From Acidobacteriota bacterium (GTDB taxonomy: Bacteria > Acidobacteriota > Holophagae > Thermotomaculales > Thermotomaculaceae): DNA of 10,486 bases. The notes below the pieces were generated by a model. The model did no database searches, was not told where the DNA came from, and saw only the letters and a program-made list of their open reading frames with translations. Location of the stretch: the NCBI GenBank assembly GCA_003650445.1, contig QMQE01000080.1, forward strand, positions 1 through 10,486, read 5' to 3'. A program made the position numbers and the translations under genes. Below, piece after piece: positions 1-5,094 of this stretch (positions within the stretch are counted from its first letter, which is position 1; each line of letters begins with the position of its first letter).

Positions 1-837
1 GATTTAATTAAACAAAGTTCAGAATCACTTGCTGGAAGAATATGTTACATTGAATTAACCCCGTTTTTCTACAAAGAACTACAGGAAAACAAGTTTCAGC
101 AATCAAACTTTATAACCGATTTCTGGAATAGAGGGGGATTTCCGGATAGTTTGGCCGCAAGCTCTGATAAAAGCAGTTTTGTGTGGAGAGAAAATTTCAT
201 AAGAACATTTCTTGAAAGAGACATCCCTCAACTGGGATTTCACATTCCGGCAAGAACTTTACAAAGGTTATGGACAATGTTAGCGCACAATCAAGGACAA
301 TTGCTGAACAGTTCAAAACTTGGTGAATCTTTAGGCGTTAGCCATACAACTATCAGAAAATACATTGATCTTCTATCTCAAACGTTCATGGTAAGAATAC
401 TGGAGCCTTATGAAGTGAATATAAAAAAAAGACTTATAAAATCCCCTAAAGTTTATATTCGAGACAGTGGTATATTGCATGCCCTGTTATCTATAGAAAG
501 TCTGGAAGAATTATTTGGCCACCCTGTGTTTGGCAGTTCCTGGGAAGGGTTTGCTCTTGAAAATATACTATCTTATTACAAACAGTATTCTCCTTACTTT
601 TATAGAACTTCCTCAAAAACTGAAATTGATTTAATCTTGACAAAAGGAACAAAAAGAATTGCAGTTGAGTTCAAAGCATCAAAGTCTCCATCTTTGTCCA
701 AAGGATTTTACCAGGCTTTAAAAGACCTTGAAATAAAGCAAGCATGGGTAATTGCCCCTGTTGAAGAAAGTTATCAACTGCGAAAAGGGATCAACATATC
801 GAATATTAAAGATTTTTTAGAAGAGCCAGCTTTATAA
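1..837 (+). CDS. AAA-type ATPase with C-terminal DUF4143 domain, 5'-truncated by window edge
   Basis: The frame is open from base 1 to the TAA at 835-837, giving the last 278 residues. An internal TTG at 151 is not the start, because the family-typical segment ESLAGRICYIELTPF lies before it. The upstream half, with the Walker A and B ATPase motifs, is outside the window. Visible parts are the end of the AAA core, a winged-helix-like stretch (about residues 104-125, GESLGVSHTTIRKYIDLL) and a DUF4143 C-terminus. That C-terminus has a PD-(D/E)XK-like pattern: Glu187, Asp210 in TEID, then Glu223-Phe-Lys225. Proteins of this family are common accessory ATPases, often called DUF4143 ATP-binding proteins; their role is poorly defined and catalysis by the nuclease-like fold is not shown. 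The gene is clearly more AT-rich than those to its right (17 G/C in the first 60 bases), which hints at horizontal acquisition. Family confidence is high; function is unknown. Confidence 0.85.
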   Translation, partial: DLIKQSSESLAGRICYIELTPFFYKELQENKFQQSNFITDFWNRGGFPDSLAASSDKSSFVWRENFIRTFLERDIPQLGFHIPARTLQRLWTMLAHNQGQLLNSSKLGESLGVSHTTIRKYIDLLSQTFMVRILEPYEVNIKKRLIKSPKVYIRDSGILHALLSIESLEELFGHPVFGSSWEGFALENILSYYKQYSPYFYRTSSKTEIDLILTKGTKRIAVEFKASKSPSLSKGFYQALKDLEIKQAWVIAPVEESYQLRKGINISNIKDFLEEPAL

Positions 838-925
838 TTTCAATTCACGTTCAGGAAAGACTCTTTGATTTTCAAAATCCCACTCCCTTACGCACATTCA
901 CAGGTACTTCGTCTTTGTTCCGTAT

Positions 926-944
926 GCAGTGAAAGTGCGTGTGC
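926..944 (+). repeat. Dispersed intergenic word, copy 1
   Basis: GCAGTGAAAGTGCGTGTGC differs by one base from 2361-2379. Its core also occurs inverted at 4570-4584. It sits in the 257-base gap between the ATPase gene and tRNA-Asn, where I see no gene. Confidence 0.6.
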
Positions 945-951
945 ACGTGGA

Positions 952-969
952 GGGAATTGGCCAATTCCC
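952..969. repeat. Perfect 18-base palindrome
   Basis: GGGAATTGGCCAATTCCC is fully self-complementary with no spacer. It could be a dimeric protein binding site, or part of the intergenic repeat that starts at 926. There is no U-tract and no gene start close enough to call it an operator. Confidence 0.55.
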
Positions 970-1094
970 CGATTTTTCTGCCACCTGGCGCACCGCACCG
1001 CGCAATCCAATCCGACTTCTTTAAAGTTCAAATGTCTGGGTCTGATTCTTATGTGGTTTTTATGATTCAAAATGTGTAAATGGACATAAAAAAA

Positions 1095-1170
1095 TGGCTC
1101 CGGAGGAGAGACTTGAACTCCCGACAAAGTGGTTAACAGCCACCTGCTCTACCAACTGAGCTACTCCGGA
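1095..1170 (-). tRNA. tRNA-Asn, anticodon GTT
   Basis: On the minus strand these 76 bases fold as a standard cloverleaf. The acceptor stem TCCGGAG pairs with CTCCGGA. The D arm is GCTC/GAGC around AGTTGGTA, and the anticodon stem GGTGG/CCACT encloses loop CTGTTAA with anticodon GTT. The variable loop is TTGTC, the T arm GGGAG/CTCTC encloses TTCAAGT, the discriminator is G, and the 3' CCA is encoded. The anticodon reads AAC and AAU codons. It is a single tRNA gene transcribed from the promoter at 1189-1217. No U-run terminator follows its 3' end within the next bases. Confidence 0.97.
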
Positions 1171-1188
1171 ACCCATCAGGCGAAACGA

Positions 1189-1217
1189 ATAGTAGCAAAT
1201 CCCCCGAAACCCGTCAA
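1189..1217 (-). promoter_or_regulatory. Sigma-70-type promoter for tRNA-Asn
   Basis: On the minus strand, TTGACG (1212-1217) is followed after exactly 17 bases by TACTAT (1189-1194). TGC directly precedes the -10, giving an extended -10. The predicted start is near 1182, about 12 bases before the mature tRNA 5' end, which fits a tRNA gene. Confidence 0.8.
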
Positions 1218-1352
1218 CAACTTTTTTTACCCGGGATGAATCGAGATTCTCGTGTGTAACTGACAGAAGTATAATCTGTTATCGTGATCAGAGTTGCAGA
1301 AAATGAGGATGAGCCGTTGATGGGGCCGGATTCTCTTTTCCTGAACAGTTGA

Positions 1353-1565
1353 TTAAAGCAGTGTGGCAAGGGCTTCGGCCAGTTCGGCCGCATTCTGATA
1401 TCGTTTTTCCGGATCTTTTTCAAGGCATTTGAGGACAATGGCCTTCATTTCAGGGCTGATGGCGAGTGTTTCCGGGAACGGCGGCGGTGGTGAGTTGAGG
1501 ATTTTATAGTAGATACTGACCTGGTTTTCGTCGGTGAACGGCGGAGTGGCGGTCAGGAGTTTTGT
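1353..1565 (-). pseudogene. C-terminal remnant of a Hanks-type serine/threonine protein kinase
   Basis: About 70 codons, ending in TAA at 1353-1355, match the C-lobe end of bacterial Ser/Thr kinases. They include a segment like the family's 'LLTG-x-PPF' (here LLTATPPFTDE) and the helix KAIVLKCLEKDPEKRYQ with its subdomain XI arginine. The frame stays open upstream to 1670, but I cannot recognise kinase sequence before LLTATPPF. The ATP-binding lobe, HRD and DFG motifs and activation segment are all absent. It therefore cannot be an active kinase and is best read as the surviving 3' end of a deleted gene. An alternative, a small functional protein, is unlikely because no ribosome binding site is convincing. 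Confidence 0.75.
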
Positions 1566-1729
1566 TTGGTAACGGTCAATCCGTGAGCGTTGCTTTGCCA
1601 ACTGTATTTTGGGTGATTCGGTTGTGATATTTGTTGAGAAATCAGGAACGTTCCTGTGAATTGTCATCAACGGCTGGGAGCAGACAAGGGGTATAGCAAC
1701 CCCCCGCCTGTTTCCGTGTTCTTAAGAGT

Positions 1730-2221
1730 CTATCTGCAGTGAGCGGAACCCATCCGCCAGAAATCGGTGCGATTGAAATTCAACCATCCTTTCTGTTTCA
1801 CTTCATAAATGTATATTTTCGTATTTCCTCTTCGGAAGTCCAGTGTAATTTTCCCTTTGGCTGGAGTGCCTTCGATATGCCAGGTTCCCCGGACCAGAGT
1901 GGTTTCTGTATTGTCATCTGCACCCCTCAATGTTGAGTTCTTTTCTGCTATTCCCCGCTCTTCCGGGCTGGCATACCGCATGAGAAATTTTCCATTGGGA
2001 CATAACTTAAGCGTGAGATCCTTAATCGTGTTTGTCATGGCCAGGCCCTGGAAAGTGCCGGTCTTCATCATATAAGTTCCCGCGATTGCCTGGACCAGAT
2101 TCGGTTCACCTGCTTTTGTGTTTACAACATTCGTTCCCGGTACCGTTTCCACCTTTTTCGGTGAATTGCAGCTGACAGCTGTAATCAGAATCACACATGT
2201 GGGCCAGAACATTGATTTCAT
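1730..2221 (-). CDS. Predicted small lipoprotein of unknown function
   Basis: The protein has 163 residues, with ATG at 2219-2221 preceded by a strong ribosome binding site (GGAGGG at 2226-2231, four bases away) and stop TAG. The N-terminus is a short hydrophobic stretch ending TAVSC, a lipobox-like site with Cys18 as the probable lipidated residue. Ala at the -3 position is less usual than Leu, so this call is likely but not certain. The mature part has alternating hydrophobic residues and the patterns KDLTLKLCPNGKFLMRY and GTWHIEGTPAKGKITLDF. These resemble beta-barrel domains of the form 'L-x-L-x-P-x-G-x-F ... G-x-W-x-x-x-G-x-I-x-L' found in small lipocalin-like envelope proteins. I do not recognise a named family. 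It is divergent from the TPR-SUMF1 gene and has a weak sigma-54-like element upstream (2309-2324). Confidence 0.75.
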   Translation of the reverse strand: MKSMFWPTCVILITAVSCNSPKKVETVPGTNVVNTKAGEPNLVQAIAGTYMMKTGTFQGLAMTNTIKDLTLKLCPNGKFLMRYASPEERGIAEKNSTLRGADDNTETTLVRGTWHIEGTPAKGKITLDFRRGNTKIYIYEVKQKGWLNFNRTDFWRMGSAHCR

Positions 2222-2308
2222 TCTTCCCTCCTTTTTTTTCGGCGTGACGGCTCTTGAAACCCCCAGCCATTATTGAAATCTCTTCCGTATCATGCACATA
2301 ATAATATA

Positions 2309-2324
2309 TGCATTTTTTATGCCA
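2309..2324 (-). promoter_or_regulatory. Weak sigma-54-like promoter element before the lipoprotein gene
   Basis: The minus strand reads TGGCATAAAAAATGCA. GG and GC are 10 bases apart, as in -24/-12 promoters, and 9 of the 12 consensus positions (TGGCACG-N4-TTGCA) match. The predicted start near 2298 would give a leader of about 77 bases. Such a match arises by chance several times in 10 kb, so only its position supports it. Confidence 0.3.
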
Positions 2325-2360
2325 TCAAACTGTACTGAGATGAATACAAATGCCCTTCGG

Positions 2361-2379
2361 GCAGTGAAAGTGCGAGTGC
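2361..2379 (+). repeat. Dispersed intergenic word, copy 2
   Basis: GCAGTGAAAGTGCGAGTGC matches 926-944 at 18 of 19 bases. The 15 bases at 2363-2377 recur exactly, inverted, at 4570-4584. Confidence 0.6.
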
Positions 2380-2477
2380 GTGGGTGCCCAGCGTGGGCGG
2401 CAGAAAGGGAATAGACGGGAGTAGAAGAAAAAAGAGCAGAATTGGCTAATCCGAGTCTTTGCTCAACCCTGCCTCGG

Positions 2478-2498
2478 CCTCAACCTCAACCTCAACCT
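2478..2498 (+). repeat. Tandem CCTCAA hexamer, three perfect units plus half a unit
   Basis: Three consecutive CCTCAA units are followed by CCT and preceded by a degenerate unit CCTCGG at 2472-2477. The array is non-coding and lies in the gap before the SUMF1 gene. Confidence 0.8.
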
Positions 2499-2596
2499 TT
2501 TCTCTCGGAGTAGGCGGCGGGAAGGGAAGCAAGAAAGAAAGGCCGTAAGTTTCTTGATGGAGGTGCCATTCGTTTTGAAGTTTTGGTACAGTTATG

Positions 2597-2612
2597 TGGC
2601 ATGATGTTTGCA
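2597..2612 (+). promoter_or_regulatory. Sigma-54 (-24/-12) promoter candidate for the TPR-SUMF1 gene
   Basis: TGGCATGATGTTTGCA matches the RpoN consensus TGGCACG-N4-TTGCA at 11 of 12 positions. The one difference is T for C, a position where either pyrimidine is common. The invariant GG (2598-2599) and GC (2610-2611) have the required 10-base gap. Transcription would start near 2623, about 72 bases before the GTG start. If it is real, expression needs RpoN and an ATP-dependent enhancer-binding activator. I did not identify an activator site upstream. Confidence 0.6.
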
Positions 2613-2684
2613 TGTTAAAGATACAAAACTCTCAGGTGAGAGCGAGGATATTGGGAGGCAAAACCATTTTTGTAGCCGATAATT

Positions 2685-2689
2685 GGAGG
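2685..2689 (+). promoter_or_regulatory. Ribosome binding site that fixes the SUMF1 gene start
   Basis: GGAGG lies five bases before GTG at 2695. An in-frame TTG at 2683 would overlap this site and has no good site of its own, so GTG 2695 is the preferred start. Confidence 0.75.
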
Positions 2690-2694
2690 TCAAT

Positions 2695-4320
2695 GTGAAC
2701 AATTGGGGACGTGCTGTATTGCTATGTGTTTTATTCTTATTTATGTGGGTATCGGGCTATACCCAGACGCTTCTGTCCGTTTCCGGAAAAACAGTCACAC
2801 TGGATGTCGGAACTAAGAAAGGCGTGAAAATGGGAATGACAGGGGTGGTCTTTATTCACCAGCTTGTGTCCGATGAGCTTGTACAACTTGCAATTGCCAA
2901 AATCCGGGTAACGGCGGTGAAAGATAATATTGCCACTGCTATCATTGTTGAACAAAAACCCCGGTTTGAAGTGATTCCCTACCAGCAGGTGAGGTTTGTT
3001 TCTGCAGGAGTCTCACCTGAACCGGAGGTCAATCTCAAATCCAATCTGGTAGCCGGTCCCAATGAATTTCAGATTGAATCGGGTAAAGATGCGCTTTTCT
3101 ATTTCAAAAAAGGGAATAAATACGAATCTGAGGGGGATTTTGACCGGGCAAAGCGCTACTTTCAGCGAACCCTCCGGGACGTTCCCGATGATCCCACAGT
3201 AAAAAAGGAGTTGTCCCGGGCCGAAGCAGGTATCCGTGAGGTCAGGGCAAAAGCTGAAGCGAAACGGAAAAGAAGGGCATTGTTGAAGCATGCTGATGAG
3301 CTTGAAAAAGCAGGAGACAGGGCAGCGGCAAAGGGTGATATTGGCAAAGCGCTCTCTTATTATCAGCGGATTCTGGATATTGTCCCCAATGACCCATGGA
3401 TGCTGGAAAAAAAGGCCGATGTGTTGATTAAAGCTGGAAAAAACAGGAAGGCTGAAGCCGCCTTGAGAAAGGCACTGGCGAATTACCCTGAACTGAGAGG
3501 TGCCAGATCCAGGTTAGATAACCTGTTACATAAGCCAGGTGAGCAGACCCTTGTGCGTATCCCAGGGCATGTTCTGCTGAAGCTCGTGTATGTTCCCGCC
3601 GGTAGCTTCCTCATGGGCTCTCCCAAGTCTGAAAAGGGTAGAAGTGTGGACGAGGGCCCCCAACACAGGGTCACCATCTCCAGGGGTTTCTGGATAGGGA
3701 AATACGAAGTAACCGAAGCCCAGTGGCAAATTATCATGGGCAAAAATCCCTCTTTGAGGCAAGGTGAAAAGATTCTTTTACGGAAAATTGACCTTAATCC
3801 CAGTATCAACGATGCTCCGCGTATTACCCGAAACATGCTTCCAGTGGAAAGGGTCTCCTGGGATGATGTTCAGTCTTTCATCCTGAAATTGAATGCCGCA
3901 ACTGGTATGACTTTCCGTCTCCCCACTGAGGCAGAATGGGAATATGCGTGTCGGGCAGGGAGTGAAACTGCCTATTCATTTGGCAACAACAAGAAAAAAT
4001 TGGTGAAATATGCCTGGTACGATGCCAACACAACAGCCGAAACCCATCCTGTCGGCCGAAGAAAACCAAATGCCTGGGGACTTTACGATATGGCGGGAAA
4101 TGTCTGGGAATGGTGTCAGGACTGGTATGGCAAGAACTACTATCAATATTCTCCTGTCATTGACCCTACTGGTCCCTCATCAGGTCATGGCCGCGTTTTT
4201 CGTGGTGGAAGCTGGTTCAGTTCAGATGATAGATGTCGCTCGGCATTCCGCTACGGGTACGATCCAAAACTTCGGTACGCCAATCTCGGGTTCCGTCTTG
4301 TGAGGGAAGTTTCCCAATAG
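2695..4320 (+). CDS. Exported TPR protein with C-terminal formylglycine-generating-enzyme-like (SUMF1) domain
   Basis: The protein has 541 residues from GTG 2695 and ends in TAG. Residues 5-23 are a hydrophobic signal sequence, so it is probably periplasmic or envelope-exposed. Residues about 27-105 form a beta-rich domain I do not recognise, beginning LLSVSGKTVTLDVGTKKG. TPR-like helices lie at about 133-166 and 199-275, separated by a basic helix rich in Lys, Arg and Ala. The SUMF1 domain (about 297-541) is recognisable by VYVPAGSFLMGS, YEVTEAQW, RLPTEAEWEYACRAG, GLYDMAGNVWEWCQDWYG and RVFRGGSW. Aligned by eye with known FGEs (GGSxLCxxSYC), the first copper-binding cysteine is Ser509, while the second is kept as Cys514. 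True sulfatase-activating activity is therefore doubtful. Many bacterial SUMF1-fold proteins have other roles, including binding or non-sulfatase enzymes, and no sulfatase gene is nearby. It is probably a scaffold or sensor-like envelope protein. Confidence 0.88.
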   Translation: MNNWGRAVLLCVLFLFMWVSGYTQTLLSVSGKTVTLDVGTKKGVKMGMTGVVFIHQLVSDELVQLAIAKIRVTAVKDNIATAIIVEQKPRFEVIPYQQVRFVSAGVSPEPEVNLKSNLVAGPNEFQIESGKDALFYFKKGNKYESEGDFDRAKRYFQRTLRDVPDDPTVKKELSRAEAGIREVRAKAEAKRKRRALLKHADELEKAGDRAAAKGDIGKALSYYQRILDIVPNDPWMLEKKADVLIKAGKNRKAEAALRKALANYPELRGARSRLDNLLHKPGEQTLVRIPGHVLLKLVYVPAGSFLMGSPKSEKGRSVDEGPQHRVTISRGFWIGKYEVTEAQWQIIMGKNPSLRQGEKILLRKIDLNPSINDAPRITRNMLPVERVSWDDVQSFILKLNAATGMTFRLPTEAEWEYACRAGSETAYSFGNNKKKLVKYAWYDANTTAETHPVGRRKPNAWGLYDMAGNVWEWCQDWYGKNYYQYSPVIDPTGPSSGHGRVFRGGSWFSSDDRCRSAFRYGYDPKLRYANLGFRLVREVSQ

Positions 4321-4412
4321 CAAGAAAACAAAGTGCAGGTATTTGTGGGGGAAAATCAGGGAGGGGATTTACCGCAGAGTGCGCTGAGAGGGAGGAGCGG
4401 AAGGGAAAAGAT

Positions 4413-4433
4413 GTGTTCTGTGTTCAGTGTTCT
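4413..4433 (+). repeat. Heptad array GTGTTCW, three units
   Basis: GTGTTCT, GTGTTCA and GTGTTCT follow directly one after another. Confidence 0.75.
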
Positions 4434-4443
4434 GACCGAAAAA

Positions 4444-4485
4444 GAGTGATGGGTGATGGGTGAAGAGTGAAGAGTGAAGTGGGAA
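4444..4485 (+). repeat. Heptad array GRGTGAW, five units plus a GTGGGAA end unit
   Basis: The units are GAGTGAT, GGGTGAT, GGGTGAA, GAGTGAA and GAGTGAA, closed by GTGGGAA. The array at 4746-4780 has the same consensus and the same closing unit. Confidence 0.85.
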
Positions 4486-4503
4486 TAGCCAACTCTGTGG
4501 GCC

Positions 4504-4531
4504 GTGATTCGTAACTTGTAATTTGTGATTA
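4504..4531 (+). repeat. Heptad array GTRAYTN, four units
   Basis: The units are GTGATTC, GTAACTT, GTAATTT and GTGATTA. An inverted relative at 5052-5079 matches at 23 of 29 bases over the extended segment, by my hand alignment. Confidence 0.8.
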
Positions 4532-4569
4532 GCAGAAACAAAGCAGGGAATGGCCCCCTTCTTTCGTTT

Positions 4570-4584
4570 ACTCGCACTTTCACT
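4570..4584 (-). repeat. Dispersed intergenic word, inverted copy 3
   Basis: The minus strand reads AGTGAAAGTGCGAGT, identical to 2363-2377. Confidence 0.6.
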
Positions 4585-4609
4585 CGCACTATTCTTACCC
4601 CTACTCCCG

Positions 4610-4624
4610 CGGCGCGTTGCGCCG
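4610..4624. repeat. Short GC-rich hairpin
   Basis: CGGCGC-GTT-GCGCCG is a perfect 6-bp stem with a 3-base loop. No U-tract follows on either strand, so I do not call it a terminator. Confidence 0.5.
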
Positions 4625-4627
4625 AAT

Positions 4628-4655
4628 GTTGAGTGATAGGTGTTGAGTGCTAAAT
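4628..4655 (+). repeat. Heptad array, four degenerate units
   Basis: The units are GTTGAGT, GATAGGT, GTTGAGT and GCTAAAT, all of the form G-N5-T. The array resembles 4938-4965. Confidence 0.65.
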
Positions 4656-4745
4656 GAAAGACAAGGTTAAGTGCAGAAAAGACAGGGAAAGGTTAATTCT
4701 CTGATTTTCCCTACTCTGCCGCCCACGCCCGCGCCCACTCTGAAA

Positions 4746-4780
4746 GAGTGATGGGTGATGAGTGATGAGTGAAGTGGGAA
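4746..4780 (+). repeat. Heptad array GRGTGAW, four units plus a GTGGGAA end unit
   Basis: The units are GAGTGAT, GGGTGAT, GAGTGAT and GAGTGAA, then GTGGGAA. This is a second copy of the array at 4444-4485 with one unit fewer. Its first unit is part of a small hairpin (CACTCT-GAA-AGAGTG, 4736-4750). Confidence 0.85.
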
Positions 4781-4803
4781 TGGGATAGAGAAAGATTTTC
4801 CCT

Positions 4804-4839
4804 CACAAAGGCGCAAAGAACGCAAGTAAAGCAAAGGAA
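4804..4839 (+). repeat. Nine-base tandem array, four degenerate units
   Basis: CACAAAGGC, GCAAAGAAC, GCAAGTAAA and GCAAAGGAA are in register. This is a different period from the neighbouring heptads. Confidence 0.6.
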
Positions 4840-4880
4840 ACGAGTAAAAAGCAAATTTACAACAAATCTTTTCCGACCTG

Positions 4881-4906
4881 TCAATTCGGCTTCTGAGCCG
4901 AATTGA
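4881..4906. repeat. Perfect 11-bp stem-loop
   Basis: TCAATTCGGCT, loop TCTG, then AGCCGAATTGA. This is the longest hairpin in the gap. Neither strand has a T-run after the stem, so it is not a canonical intrinsic terminator. A second small stem, CCACC-TGC-GGTGG, lies at 4922-4934. It may be a dispersed palindromic element, or it may help end the convergent SUMF1 and polA transcripts. Confidence 0.65.
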
Positions 4907-4937
4907 GGGACGGCGGACCTGCCACCTGCGGTGGGAT

Positions 4938-4965
4938 GTTAGATGATAAATGAAAGGTGTTAGAT
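4938..4965 (+). repeat. Heptad array, four degenerate units
   Basis: The units are GTTAGAT, GATAAAT, GAAAGGT and GTTAGAT, the same G-N5-T form as 4628-4655. Confidence 0.65.
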
Positions 4966-5051
4966 GCTCGGAAAGAAGAAGACAAGAGAGGCAATCGCTA
5001 GTTCCTTTATCTATTTCCCTGAGTTTTCTTTACCTAACATTCACCATCCAC

Positions 5052-5079
5052 TAATCACAAGTTACAATTCACAAGTCAC
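5052..5079 (-). repeat. Heptad array GTRAYTN, four units, inverted
   Basis: Read on the minus strand the units are GTGACTT, GTGAATT, GTAACTT and GTGATTA, related to 4504-4531 on the other strand. The array starts one base after the hairpin behind polA. Confidence 0.75.
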
Positions 5080-5094
5080 GGCGGCGAAGCCGCC
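5080..5094 (-). terminator. GC-rich hairpin directly after the polA stop codon
   Basis: On the minus strand GGCGGC-TTC-GCCGCC begins at the base after the TAG. The stem is strong, but no U-tract follows, so intrinsic termination is uncertain. It may instead protect the mRNA 3' end or be another dispersed GC hairpin. Confidence 0.35.

Larger units (their letters stand above)
2222..2694. other. 473-base divergent intergenic region
   Basis: No gene is visible. It holds the control regions of the two divergent envelope-protein genes, including two sigma-54-like elements, copy 2 of the dispersed intergenic word and a CCTCAA hexamer array. The stretch 2380-2460 contains purine-rich filler with words shared inverted with 4321-5094, such as GCGTGGGCGGCAGA at 2391-2404 and its reverse complement at 4715-4728. 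Confidence 0.6.
4321..5094. other. 774-base intergenic region rich in short tandem arrays and hairpins
   Basis: No gene is supported between the convergent SUMF1 and polA genes. Open frames here are low-complexity translations of the repeats. The region holds seven small arrays with a 7-base period, one with a 9-base period, and several perfect stem-loops, all listed separately. The stretch 4367-4402 (ACCGCAGAGTGCGCTGAGAG and on) is a purine-rich filler of the same character. Confidence 0.75.

Noticed and set aside
867..879. GATTTTCAAAATC inverted repeat as terminator of the ATPase gene
   Set aside because: The stem is AT-only apart from its ends, the loop is one base and there is no T-run.
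865..1127. Small open frames on both strands around the tRNA gene
   Set aside because: They overlap tRNA-Asn or the dispersed repeat and have no convincing start signals.
1688..1703. GGGGT...ACCCC hairpin after the lipoprotein gene as a terminator
   Set aside because: The stem has only five base pairs and no U-tract follows on the minus strand.
2683..2694. TTG at 2683 as the start of the TPR-SUMF1 protein
   Set aside because: It overlaps the only good ribosome binding site, which is correctly spaced for GTG at 2695.
4233..4589. Open frames on both strands over the SUMF1 3' end and the repeat gap, and another at 4964-5512
   Set aside because: They are translations of repeat DNA or shadows of the SUMF1 and polA genes, with no ribosome binding sites and no family resemblance.
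4570..4728. Inverted words as the ends of an insertion sequence
   Set aside because: No transposase frame lies between any pair of copies and the ends are not matched terminal inverted repeats.
4444..4780. Heptad arrays as a CRISPR array
   Set aside because: The units are contiguous 7-mers with no spacers of constant length, and no cas gene is present.
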